DNA from: Petrolisthes cinctipes
Taxonomy: Eukaryota; Arthropoda; Malacostraca; Decapoda; Porcellanidae
Length of the DNA: 64,000 nucleotides
Reading direction: 5' to 3'
Assembly (NCBI GenBank): GCA_033782935.1
Contig: JAWQEG010001313.1
Span: forward strand, 310,001 to 374,000
The position numbers were made by a program, and so were the translations under genes. The notes beneath the pieces are model-generated. The model made no database searches and was not told where the DNA came from. It was given only the letters and a program-made list of their open reading frames with translations. Below are positions 24,401 through 35,640 of this stretch, one piece after another. Each line of letters opens with the position of its first letter. Positions within the stretch are counted from its first letter, which is position 1.

Positions 24401-25087
24401 AGTGTTGTTTGTCAACGTGGAGTGAATGCTGCCATTTTTTGTGACTCCAGACCTGCCCTTCATTCTCTCTCTAGTGTTCAGCCCACACACTCTACTGTTG
24501 TTCAGCAGATTTTATCGTTTTTGTCCTTATTGCGTCATCGTAACTTGACTGTCAAATTTTTATGGGTGCCATCCCATGTAGGTTTACGTCACAATGGTAC
24601 AGTTGACAGACTCGCAAAGGAAGCCTGCCATCTGCCTCCTCGTGGTGTTGGACGTCCTCTCTCCCTGACATGTTACCTCTCTAAAGTCCGCTCCGCCGCT
24701 CTCCTCCCTGTACAGCGACGCAGGGATGCAGAGAGGCCCTTCAGCATCTCCATCACACATTATGAGTCTGTCTGCCGTCACAAATATTCCTACCGTCGTC
24801 GAGGCCTCATGGTTCGGAGGCACAATTTAGTCTCTGCTCGTTTGAGGCTTGGATACCGGCTACCGTGGCAGGTTGCTGGGATGCAGGGTGAGCCTCCCTT
24901 CACTGAGTGTCGCTTATGTCGAGCACCTCGTGCTAACACTGTAGAGCACTATTGCCTGGCCTGCCCCACTGTCCGACACTTGCTGCCCCGGGGCCTGCCA
25001 CTTGATGTGGTTTGTCGACACCTGCTGAACCACCAGGTTCTGGAGGAACTTCTGGTACGCCACCCTCGTTTTTGTGGATTTAAATAG
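21406..25087 (+). pseudogene. LINE-1fam copy B ORF2 (endonuclease-RT-RNase H, about 1,227 aa), one frameshift
   Basis: The endonuclease starts LDVISWNVCGI in the +1 frame relative to ORF1. About 55 codons on, at a CTCCTCCTCTC tract near 21560-21570, two bases (TC) are missing relative to copy A, and the rest continues in the next frame. After that shift the frame is open to TAG. Endonuclease motifs follow: GDFNARHSDLG, GTLDYILSSG and SDH. The RT runs from about residue 500 (RPISLTSCFCKV, FIDLRSAFD, LGTPQGGVLSPLLFN, CYADDICVHS near 650). RNase H spans about 944-1070 with its acidic residues (YTDSS, CELYAI, FCDS, VDRLAKEA). A C-terminal zinc finger, CRLCRAPRANTVEHYCLAC, lies near 1167. A GTG at 21407 opens a different, non-coding-like frame and is not the start. 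Confidence 0.88.
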
Positions 25088-25291
25088 GTCATAGTGTAAA
25101 TATTTGTCTGTATGCTTGTGCTCCATTCTGTTATGTTTTCGTGATGTGTGTGTGTGATGTGTGTGTGTGTGTGTGTGTGGTTGTAGTCATTTATTTCTCA
25201 TAGGTCCCGCCTACTCGTATGCATTGTTGCCTGCCTGTTGATTAACGCTACGGCGCAATTAACTAAAAAAAAAAAAAAAAAAAAAACTCTG

Positions 25292-25461
25292 TACACTCAT
25301 GATACGTAATCCCTGACCAGAGACGAACGGCAGGCACCACACATACCCTGCATTCGAATTCAGCCTCTACATGTGTACTGGGTGGGGAAATGAGCAATAC
25401 CAGGCGATTCGAAGCTTTCTGCCCCTCACACTCTGGTCAGAAATTATGTATCACGAGTGTA
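25292..25461. mobile_element. TA-flanked MITE (TACACTC family), 170 bp
   Basis: Its inverted ends read TACACTCATGATACGTAAT and, from the other side, TACACTCGTGATACATAAT, both followed by a CTGACCAGAG motif. LINE copy B inserted at its left terminus, so its first bases are part of the LINE target duplication. A related copy is at 56554-56722. Confidence 0.72.
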
Positions 25462-25708
25462 CTTACCAATAAAGTGTTACCGTGTATACTAGAGTCTGTT
25501 CATCCCGGGTAGTAATGCAAGGGCTTCTTTGTCGTTATACCGGCTTTAATGTTGTTGGATTTAAGTACAGCAAGTGAACACCTTTAATGATATATGAAGC
25601 ATCATTATGAACTGGCCCATTTTTGTTCAAATAGTCCATCTCCAACAACGACTTCGACATCACTCTCGCCAGGGGGGTAAAGAAAGTTATGGTCGTGACT
25701 GTACCTCG

Positions 25709-25957
25709 TTAAGGGACCCTGTAATGTAGTCAGAAAATTAATGGTAAATGAAGACTTCAAACATTGCCACGTGGTATAGTCTGGAGGAATCGGAAGCTTC
25801 CAATTCCCATACACGAATACAGGGTCCTAATGGAACCCCGTGATGTAGTAAGAAAATTTGAAGTTAGTGAGTCCTTCATATATTGCCACGAAGCACCATG
25901 AAACACTACAATAAGGAATCAAATGCTACAAATTCTCATACACAATCACAGGATCCG
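25709..25957. mobile_element. Two adjacent TTAA-type MITE copies
   Basis: The first starts TTAAGGGACCCTGT and ends ACAGGGTCCTAA. Directly after it a second diverged copy runs from CCCCGTGATGTAGTAAG to AATCACAGGATCC. Both contain ATTGCCACG..G palindromic centres. A TTAA duplication and GGG start suggest piggyBac-type mobilisation. Relatives lie at 54611, 59224, 62841 and 63911. Confidence 0.6.
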
Positions 25958-26980
25958 TAGGTCAATGTTAAGTGTCTAGTAACACAGTCGCGGTCAATAA
26001 TAATAATCCACATATGGGTATTTCAAACAATTTAATGTCTAATTATTTTCACGTTCACATATGATGTTATTGTTTTAAGTAGTGCGTAGCTGCTTGTATT
26101 AAATTAAAAGATGGTAGTTAACCTATTTATTGGAAAGTTTATCAGCTTAGGAACAGAGGGTAGCTGTCAAACTCTTATGTGAGTTACCCTTTTATGGATG
26201 ATTATATTTGACCACGACTGTACACTCTGTAAAAAAAATTTGGAACCACCTCTATTGCAAGTGCTACGTAGGGTTGGTAATCCTATTCCACTGGTAGGCA
26301 GAGCAGAGTTGCCACATACTGCCATATTTGGTATTTCTTGCCAGGAAGTATCCAGCAATTTGCCATAAATATTGTAGTTTTTGAGTCCCATTTTCTTATA
26401 ATGAAAAATTGAAAATGACAGAAAGTAACGTGTGAATGCCAAAAGCATTAATTGTGTTATGAAAATTGCCTCTGCGTTGGCAACGTCTGTGTTCTCACGG
26501 AGTCTCTATAATAGGTCTACTACTCACTACAGCACTACAGTGACTATAGTCCAACCACTCTTAAAATGTGGTTTGGGTGGGGTCGTGAGGGACCTGTCAC
26601 CGTTTACAGCGTCGCCATTTTTCTTAAACTAGCGATTCGTAGCTTGTGTGATATAATGTAAAATACCCGAACACGTAACAAAACAATTTTATAATATATA
26701 CTTAAGTATACCTAAGTATGTCAATAACAAATAAATTTTATAATGCAACGTCTTGATGTAATAATATAGAAATGTGGCATACACATTTCACAGTGGTGCT
26801 ACGAATATGTTGCTACTTTTATTTGACATTCGTCATAGTCCTAAGTTGGGTATGTAATGCAACAACTGTGTTTATAATACTTTATGAAGAAATGGAAGTG
26901 ATATAATATTATATATACTCGTTCCTTAATAAAAATAAATGTTAAAACTATCATGAGCGGCAATACCCATCACTCCCAAC
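25958..26980. other. Spacer, no gene seen
   Basis: AT-rich with scattered TA-MITE end fragments (for example GACTGTACACTC near 26216). Nothing coding is recognised. Confidence 0.5.
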
Positions 26981-29412
26981 AACTGGAATACTCATAAAAA
27001 TTAAGACCCCCACAGGCCAGTCATCTTCTTATACTTGTGATATCGGTTCTGGCAATAGTGTACGTGACGTCAGTGATGGCGCTTGAGAGATGAAGTTGAT
27101 TTGCTCGACACATTTGTAACTAATGGTAGATAAGACGAAGCATGAGTTGGGATAATGTTTCGAGCAAACCAACCTTCCTCCAACCACAACCCACACCAAA
27201 CCACCTCTGACGTTCACACTCCCGTGAGGCCCACCCAGCGTTGTCAATGTTGGCCAAGATAACCCCGAAACACTAGTTGTGAGCTCTGCTCGCTCGAACC
27301 ATTCACTGGTGGGAGGGAGAAGTAAGGGGGGATTTGAGGAGGGTAGGGGGGGTGTCAATACAATAGAGGTGAGAAATTATTCTTGGGGAGGTGAAAAATG
27401 TGTGGAAGCCCAGTTATCAATTATTTATATACCGATATTCGTGTCAATTATTAACATCATTAAATGTAAGATTAACTTTTTCATATTATGATGTAACACA
27501 AAAACAACTGAGGTAATATTATTGTGTACTTTTTTCGTAAAATATTTAATGGTTATCATCAAGCACTAAACGCTGAAAAATACTTACACAATAACTGAAT
27601 AAGAATCATGAACCAGAATGCTATTTATTAAATGAAGCAAATGTGAATACCATTATATTACATGTGTCAAGTGTTGATACCACTAACACACACTTCCATT
27701 TCCCTCGTATCTACCTAACAGTTTATAATCGTGTCAAATATCAAGGCTCTCAATATCCCTCACGTGATAGCAACCTTGTAATATTCTGAATACTTTTAAT
27801 AATAGCCTGTTGTATTGAAATATTGGAATTTGACTATGAAACCCTGTTTTTGTCATTTGTCTCTTGGTAGCAAAAATTATTATTTGGTCTGTATCTCTCT
27901 TCTCCGTGTGTATCTCTCTTTTCTGTGTGCATGTAATATACTTATATAATTATATAAGCCAGTACACACACACATAACATAATAATGTTGGTGACAGAGG
28001 TTCTATTTGTTTTATCCGTCATGAGTTGCGAGAGAAGTATATTCATAATTATTTAAACATTGTAATAGTTCCATCAAGTAATGCATGGGATGCACAGTTG
28101 AGGTTTCATCGGACATGTTAATAAAGAAGCTGGCAACTATTTTCAACATTTCTTAAAATTAAACTTTATTGAAGGCGTGTTAAGGTCTGAAATCCTGTGT
28201 TTCCCATCATACAACACCTTCCCAATACTCACACCGTTGTATTTGATGCCGTTTTGGTCTTTACTGTCTTCTGCTACAAGGTTGATATTAGTGTGAATCT
28301 CCATATACAGTACACCTTGCCTCGTGAACTGACTGACTGCACCACCTTACCCATCTTCAAGTCATCAGGACTGCCAACATGTTGGAGAGGGAATATTTCC
28401 ACACTCAGTCTTCAATACCCTTACCAGTTTAGTGGTTTTCAACCAACTCATAATCCTCTTGGAGTATCAAAACTAATTTGGGCTAACGAGACTAGAGTCA
28501 ACGTCAATCTCTAATTAATGCAAACAAAAATATATATATATACAGTTGACAAGCCTGTGGGTGCCAGACGCAATCTCCCTGGCCTCTGCTCACATGTATT
28601 ATCTGCCAAAATAAAAAAAAATCGCTTACTAGAAACAGATGAAATACTGAGGGATTTATAGTAAATTATCAAACAGCACGTGTTCACTATATTCAATACA
28701 ACGAGCTATTATTAAAAGTATTCAGAATATTACAAGGTTGCTATCACGTGAGGGATAATGAGAGCCTTGATATTTGAAACGATTATAAACTGTTAGGTAG
28801 ATACGGGGGAAATGGAAGTGTGTGTTAGTGGTATCAACACTTGACACATGTAATATAAAGGTATTCACATTTGCTTCATTTAATAAATAGCATTCTGGTT
28901 CATGATTCTTATTCAGTTATTGTGTAAGTATTTTTCAGCGTTTAGTGCTTGATGATAACCATTAAATATTATACGAAAAAAGTATACAATAATATTACCT
29001 CAGTTGTTTTTGTGTTACATCATAATATGAAAAAGTTAATCTTACCTTTAATGATGTTAATAATTGACACGAATATCGGTATATAAATTATTGATAACCG
29101 GGTGTATTTTCGTACTTTTATTAAAGCTTCCACTCATTTTTCACCTCCCCAAGAATAATTTCTCACCTCTCTTGTATAGACACCCCCCCTACCCTCCTCA
29201 AATCCCTCCTTACTTCTCCCTCCCACCAGTGAATGGTTCGAGCGAGCAGAGCTCACAACTAGTGTTTCGGGGTTATCTTGGCCAACGTTGACAACGCTGG
29301 GTGGGCCTCACGGAAGTGTGACCAGCTGTACAATGTTACCAGAACCGATATCACACCACTTAAAAGGTGTCTTGCCTGGGGGTGTCTTTACTTTTATGAG
29401 TGACTGTACATA
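26981..29412. mobile_element. Element with very long terminal inverted repeats (about 600-800 bp), 2.4 kb
   Basis: The two halves mirror each other. ACTCATAAAA near 26990 matches the inverse near 29400, GATATCGGTTCTGG at 27042 matches 29340, and 27215-27806 matches 28708-29330 almost continuously. The left half has about 130 bp extra (27070-27215). The right end, TACAGTCACTCATAAAAGT reading inward, is Tc1/mariner-like and adjoins TA. The 0.9-kb unique centre (27807-28707) has an open frame of 105 codons at 28197-28514 with no recognisable domain. A foldback transposon is the simplest reading; an inverted duplication is the alternative. Confidence 0.65.
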
Positions 29413-30440
29413 TATATCTCCTGGGAGGTAATTAACAAGGCAGGGGAGTAGTTAAACTTTTGTCAAGTGTTCCCACTGTTCATTTTCCATCTTGACTCTG
29501 ACACGATGTCAGCTCAGCAATACGTGGAGTATAATGTAATGGAACTATTGTACTTAGGATGTAAAATTACATGAATCATATGAACGAGAGAGATTCATAA
29601 AGTAAAGAAATTAGAGTATACTGAGGAGAAAGTGAAAAAATAGATTACAGGAAAAAGGAATGATTGACGAGAGGGAGGCGGGGAAGCAAGACACGGGGTT
29701 ACCAGTTGGTGTCTGGATGTGGTGTAGGGTTGGACCAGGATTAAAAGATTTTCCTGGGACAGACATGAGGTGAAGGTATGTCAGGTCACCCTTCTGTCAG
29801 TCAGAGCTCAGAATTCGCGGCAACCCTGTACACAGAGACAGGTCCCACACGTCCCCACCCAAACCACATTTTTAGAGTGGTCGGACTATACACTAGTCAG
29901 TAGTCTAGTTACTAGTACACTCACCTCAGTGTGGCTCCAGCAGCGGGTAGGGGAGGATGTATGCTGAAAAATGAAGCCACACCAGCAGACTAACATTTAG
30001 TTTGCTAGTGTGGCTTTAATTCTCCTCATATACAATCACGCCAGTGTGGTTCTTCCACTCCTCCATCAAGGATATATGTGTTTCCCAATTAAAGAAATAA
30101 ATAAACATGTTACTGATGGCGATGTGTAGACAAATTATGCTCAAAATTTCAGTGAACTGTGTGTAAAACAAACACCTTGTGAGTAATATAATTTAATGAC
30201 TGCAGCAGCAGTTATAAATGTTGTAGTAGTAGTAGTAGTAGTAGTGATTGTAAACAACTAATATTAGTAGCAGTAGTAGTAGTAGCAGAAGAAGACAGTA
30301 CCGATAGAAAATAACTGATAGTAGTAAATTATGCAGCGTAGTAGTACTGAATTATTGTAAGTAGCAGTAGCAGTAATTAGTAGTGATATTATATAGAAGT
30401 AACAACGGTAGTAGTAGTAGTACTAGTAGAGGAAGTAGTA
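29413..30440. other. Spacer with (AGT)n tracts, no gene seen
   Basis: Imperfect GTA/AGT trinucleotide tracts occupy about 30220-30440. The rest shows no coding or mobile-element signature that I recognise. Confidence 0.5.
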
Positions 30441-30445
30441 TATAT

Positions 30446-32312
30446 TCAATATTTAGTGTATGCCCCTCCTGCTTCTATAACACTATTAAGTCTACGAGGC
30501 ATCAACTCTGTTAATTTTAGACATAAAGCCTGACCAGCGTCACGACCTCTTTGATGCTCCCAGGGTGCCAATGCTTTCTGGATGACTGCATTTCTGTTGG
30601 GAAGGCTACCGAGGGGAAGTGGATCACTGGCTTGTTTTTCCATCGCAGCCCAGACATGTTCGAATTGGTTGAGATCCGGGGATCTTGGAGGGAGTGGGAG
30701 AACATTAATTTCTGGGTGTGCCTTAAACCAGTTCTTCACTACTTCGGCGTTGTGGATGGGACTGTTGTCTTGAAGTAGGAAAAACTGTGACGGGTACGGG
30801 TTCAGCAGTCGCACGGAGGGTAGGAACACATCTTCCAGGAGCTTAACATATTTCACCCCCGTGAAACGTCCTCGTCCTATATCTGTTAGTTCCCCAACTC
30901 CGCTTGCATAAACCCACCCGAATAAAGCTGCACCTATCCTCCCACTCCTCCCATCACTTACCACATGCTGGCCATCGTATCTATAGTAATAATAGTAATA
31001 ATAGGAATAAATTATAATATAAATTACTAATAATATTAATTATCATAATAATAGTGTAAGTTAATAATGCAGTCTAACTTGAGTGCCAATAATGCTCTGC
31101 TTCAGTCCTCAGTCAGTTAAAATTATTTGGGATAGTCCTTGCACATTGCTCGAGGCATTATTTTATTTTTTTATATTACTTTTAACCTTCTGAATTTCAG
31201 TGGTGCATCCATTCAACATAAGAATGTGCCTTGAGGGAGATCATTAGATAGTAACAGTTATCTTATGTTTGACTCTTAATGAATTGATTATAATATTAAT
31301 TATATATAAAATCTGTATATCACAAAAGTGTAACCTGAATATATTTTGATTATTCGTATTTTCTATGAACCTATACAAAGAATGGAAATTTATATTCGTC
31401 TTACCTTGTGCCGTTTTTTCTCCATACTTTGGTAGCCTTCCTGTTGGTGGAGTAAAACGTCTTTTCGTCCAGGAATACGACGTTTTCCCAGAAGATGGCA
31501 GGTTTCTCGCAGAACTCAAGGGCATATTCCAATCTCTTTTCAATGTTTGCCTCTGTTAAGTGAGGTTTCCTACAGGTTTACGGCCATGTAAATTCATGGC
31601 ATGGAACCTGTTACGGACTGCCTGCTGAGTGCATCTTTGGGGAACAATTATTACATTATTAACGTAATATCAATATAACAAGAGGAGAAATGAGTCTGTT
31701 GTCATTGTACTACTTATTGAAAGCCAATATTTGGTTAACCAGGTTGGCGTATATTCGTGCAACAAGTCGACCTTAATTATTTCAGTGTAACCATTCCGTG
31801 AACTTTACAAATTTGATCGACCTTTAACGTATGCATCACATTCTACTAAGCGTTAAAATGCTTTAACAATGTGATATATGTGATATAAAACCGTTTTTAA
31901 GCCTCAGCTTTTATCCTAACTGTAGCATAGGCTATGGGAACAGAGTGAGCCTAGCTTGGTGTGAAATACATTTCCATATTGCCCTGTTATTTATAAAGGA
32001 ATTTTTTATTGGCAAGTAATACCTTTTTATTTAAAAAACTCACCATAAGTTTTGGTGTTCAATTACGCCGAGTGAAGTGGTGAGCGGGTTCTTCTCAACA
32101 GCGATCCTTATCTGCTGGTCTTGTTCACTGGTGGTGCAGGGGGGCCTGCCGGTTCTTGGCTTATCAGTAAGATTCCTGGTGTCTTTATGTCTCTGGAGCC
32201 ATCTTGAAACAGTCTGCTTGCAAATATGAAGCTGCCTCGCTCTCTGTGCATTTGTTCGACCCACTCGGTGAAGCGAAATAATGGAGCCACGGTGGATCTC
32301 GGACGGCTTCAT
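30446..32312 (-). pseudogene. Tc1/mariner-superfamily (DD35E) transposase gene with intron-like interruptions
   Basis: Three coding blocks on the minus strand follow the Tc1 order. Block 1 (32312-32044) has the paired helix-turn-helix region (RQLHICKQTVSRWLQRHKD, GRPPCTTSEQDQ) and ends at a GTGAGT donor-like site. Block 2 (about 31634-31405) has LHGRKP, LTEANIEKRLEYALEF and FLDEKTF with the first catalytic Asp, and ends CACAAG before GTAAGA. Block 3 (30980-30446) begins after TATAG and reads YDGQHVV, LLQDNSPIHNA (second Asp) and SPDLNQFEHVW (Glu), ending GGAYTKY-stop. The Asp-Glu spacing is 35. Joining 31405 to 30980 restores ...GTRYDG... in phase. Block 2 has a one-base loss near 31570, and joining block 1 to the obvious acceptor gives a stop. 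So the gene is damaged or misread there. No terminal repeats were found. Confidence 0.7.
30981..31404 (-). other. Putative 424-bp intron of the Tc1-type transposase gene
   Basis: The donor is CAAG|GTAAGA and the acceptor TATAG|ATACG. Removal gives a phase-2 junction codon AGA (Arg) exactly where Tc1-type proteins read GTRYD. The pyrimidine tract is weak (ATTATTACTATAG). Confidence 0.6.
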
Positions 32313-33547
32313 ACACAGATAAAGTTGGCTGACAAATATTTGCGCGCACGAGCCTATTTGATAAATAGATTGACAATATATTCTTGTTCTTTTTAAATAC
32401 GTATTGACAATGAGTACCCATGATATACTTTTTTTGGCTTAAACAAATATTCTATGTCCCAACTTATATCATATTATTGTGTTTGTGAGAATTTTATATA
32501 TTTTACAGTGTTACGAACCTAATTATAACTTACTTTTCTATGCTGTTATTTTATACATTCGATATATTTAAATGTTATGTAGTAAGTTAACTACTCAAGT
32601 TATATTATGTTTTAAAAATATTTTAGAGTTAATTATTAACCTGTCATTGTCAAGCACGACAAGACTTTCCTCCTACTGATAGGATACAAGTGTAGAGATG
32701 ATCTCAACATCCATATTATGAATTACTGTTATAAAGATAATGAACTTATTTGTATTGATTCATGACCATTTCCAAATGTTAGATCATTCCATTCGTAACA
32801 TACTGTATTTCATCTGACGTGCGCCTTGAAGGTCATAATTATCATCAGTCGGTACCTTATTCAGTAAATCATGGACTTATCGAAGCAAATGCATTTTAAG
32901 GCTTGCTCCCTAACAATCAGTGTTTTACAGTTCTGATATTTGGTCTGGCAAGGAATAGGAGTGGAATTGATAGATCAGTGAAAAGTAGGAGGGGAATAAT
33001 GATAAACATGAGCACGTGCATCTTTCCCGTCTGACAGCTTGCGTGCTACTGCAGTCACAGTGACAGCCCGATGCCACTGACAGGCACTCTACACTACACC
33101 CCGGACACTCGGGCTGACTCGACAGGGGTACCAACCGTACCGTGATAAAAATTCTAAAATTAATGGGGGGGTAGTTCCAAAACATTTTTGCAGACTGCAC
33201 ATGTCAAGGTTGATTAGCTGGTTGAGTGGCTGGCTTTGTTGACTTGCTGACAAGCTAGAAGTAGGCTGCACTATCTTACTTTTCTGTATATCTAATCTTC
33301 ACTCTGTGCTACAGTTGTGGATAGAAGTTTTAATACACATATGGATAACTCAAACAAGTTGGTTACTAATCTTTTACATTATCTTATGATACTATTATTG
33401 TTTTTAATAGTGATAGTTACTTGTGGTATATTAGAAGATGATGCTTATCATGTTTATTGGAAAGTTTCTCAGCTAATAAACAAAGGGAAGCCATCAAATG
33501 TTTACATGAGTCACCCAAATGTGGATGATTATTACTGTATGAGACTG
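32313..33547. other. Spacer, no gene seen
   Basis: No recognisable protein, RNA gene or repeat beyond AT-rich sequence. Confidence 0.45.
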
Positions 33548-33750
33548 TACAGTTGAGCAAGTAGAAAGTGCCAGAAAAATATGAGTGCATATTACAATAC
33601 CTTTCAGTTCTTTGTAGCGAATCCTGGTATTTTTTTTTCAATGAATCACTAAGACTCCATAGCCAATGTAAAATGGAACGTGACTGACTGAAATTTTGAA
33701 TGGTAACGATATGGGGACCTATATACTCATATTTTACTTGCTCAACTGTA
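33548..33750. mobile_element. TA-flanked MITE (TACAGTTGAGCAAGTA family), 203 bp
   Basis: TACAGTTGAGCAAGTA at the left is mirrored by TACTTGCTCAACTGTA at the right. Subterminal AAATATGAGT and ACTCATATTTT are also mirrored. TA flanks point to a Tc1/mariner-type source. Confidence 0.75.
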
Positions 33751-33990
33751 CATGAAAGTGCAAATTCTATTTCGTTAACTTGAAAAGAATCAGCGAAACA
33801 CTGCCTTCCTTCACCCTCTCACTAGCTTAATATTCGATTTAGGTTGATGAGTATTACCCTGCTTCACCCCTTCATGTCCATAGTGGCGACGGTGCCACAT
33901 ATAGGGGTTGGCTGGGAGATGGTGGATACACACAACTCTCTACAACTGAATATGCATATTATTAATTAATAATTCATCACAAAGTAGATT

Positions 33991-34290
33991 GAGCTTCTGG
34001 CTAACACAGTGGTAGAGTGTGCGGCTGCAATTTCGAGTCTTGATCAGGACACTGTAAAATATCTTTCACTGTTACCACCCCTGTGAGCAGGGGGTGAAGG
34101 GCTTGAGTCGGCTGTCTAATGACTTACTGCTAACTCAGTCATAGTCGAAACTGACTCGGGTCTCACGTGGGTGGAGAGGTCTCTGGGTCACTCATTATTA
34201 TCTTTGTGGTGTGTGCTATAGTTATGTTTCATACAGTCTAGTGTGTGTTTCACACTGTCCCATTGACTGCCACTCTTTGGCAGCCTTTAT
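33991..34290 (+). mobile_element. tRNA-derived SINE, family S1, plus-strand copy
   Basis: A tRNA-like head carries an A-box-like TGGCTAACACAGTGG and a decayed B box. It is followed by the body motifs CACCCCTGTGAGCAGGGGGT, GACTCGGGTCTCACGTGGGT and CCCATTGACTGCCACTC. A second copy (51653-51979, minus) shows the same order with a better B box. Such elements are transcribed by RNA polymerase III from the internal boxes and moved by a partner LINE. Confidence 0.82.
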
Positions 34291-35146
34291 GGGCTCTCGG
34301 TTTTCTATAAGGTAAAATAAATTGTCACTCCTGCTCTCTTAATCCTTGTTTTTATAGAGAAATATAAAAAGACATGAGATGATTGTCCCACTTAAAGTTG
34401 TGTTCAAGCTTCAATTAATATGTTATTGAATTTGTTTCCAGTGTCATGTAAACCATGTGAGTTTGTTTGGAATATTTTGGTCATTAATTTTATCACTATG
34501 ATGCCAATGATCATTTGCACCTCGAACCAGGGCACCAATAAGCCATGGTGGCAATAACAACATTAGCTACGCAATCTTAAGGATTTACATGATATTTGCA
34601 TACTCAGGGTGATGCATTATAAACCAGATAATCATCTAAAGGGAAGGCAGTGGGTATAGATGACGCAACAGAGGACCACCAGCACCAGTCTTATATAGAA
34701 GAGCAGAGACGAGGAGGTGAACACTGAGAGCGTGAAACTGGTAGAGGCAGCAGAGATGTGACCCCTCCTCTGTACTGCTGCTACTGTATCTCCTGCAAGA
34801 TAATAAGGATGCATGGTGCAGGAATCATTACCTTACTTCTTCTAGAAAAAGGCTCTTCGTTACTCATGTCTGTATAATGGAAAAATTGATTTCCTTTACG
34901 AACAGACCGTGTAGTTTGACACCCCTTTTGAAGACAATGTAGTACAGGCAAGGTAGACCTCCGCGCTGCACCTGGGTAGACGACATATGGTGGTAGACCT
35001 CACGCTATAGTAGCACCCTTTTCTCGAAGAAGTATAGTTTAATAGTGAGAAATTAATTATAAACATTGGAACTATTCCATTCTTATGTGGTACCACTAAG
35101 GAGGACTGAGTGAAGCCCCTACAGATATCACACATTTAAGATTACC

Positions 35147-35182
<36 letters not shown>

Positions 35183-35486
35183 GTGTTTGTAGAGCCCTTG
35201 GTCAGTTGTAGTGTAGTCTAAGAGTCGTAGGACACTATTGGAACCCAACCAGAAATTTCAGCAAACTCATACAAATCTTGACTCCAACAATATTGGATCA
35301 TATGTAGTGCCATTGTAGCGGTATCGTAATGTAATCGTGAGTACATAGGTTCATCGTAACGCTGCTTGATATTAATAACGCCATCTCCACCACCACCAAA
35401 TAATAATAATAATAATAATAGGGAAACAATTATATCTAGCTCACTTTGAGAAGGAGAGAGAGCAAAATAATGCTGAATTCATTTAA
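34291..35486. other. Spacer, no gene seen
   Basis: AT-rich, with (AAT)n tracts at about 35148-35181 and 35399-35420. No coding signal. Confidence 0.5.
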
Positions 35487-35640
35487 TGGGATTGATTGAT
35501 TGCTATTAGGTACAGCAACAGCGAGGTCATATGGCACCCAAAGAGAATGATGATTGAGAGGTGGGACAGTAAGCACAAAAGGTAACAGCTGTAAAAATGG
35601 GACAGTTGGAGAAGTGAAAGCCCCTTTTATTGGCCATTTA
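35487..35640 (-). repeat. 300-bp dispersed repeat, partial copy 4
   Basis: GATTGATTGATTGCTATTAGG, CAACAGCGAGGTCATATGGC and GGGACAGTTGGAGAAGTG align with copy 3. It keeps only the tail-proximal half and is quite diverged. Confidence 0.7.

Larger units (their letters stand above)
19638..25286 (+). mobile_element. LINE-1fam copy B, full length, 5,649 bp
   Basis: The 9-bp target duplication CTCTGTACA lies on both sides (19629-19637 and 25287-25295). The element starts GAGTCTC, as copy A does. It has a GT-rich leader of 276 bp, ORF1, overlapping ORF2, a 3' UTR of about 175 bp with a (TG)n tract, and an A run of 22. This defines the family ends. It is the youngest and best copy here, with one 2-bp frameshift in ORF2 as the only visible lesion. 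It landed at the terminus of a TA MITE (25292-25461) adjoining the large inverted duplication. Confidence 0.93.

Noticed and set aside
28197..28514. 105-codon open frame in the centre of the long-TIR element
   Set aside because: No domain, no signal peptide and ordinary AT-rich composition. It is not supported as a gene.
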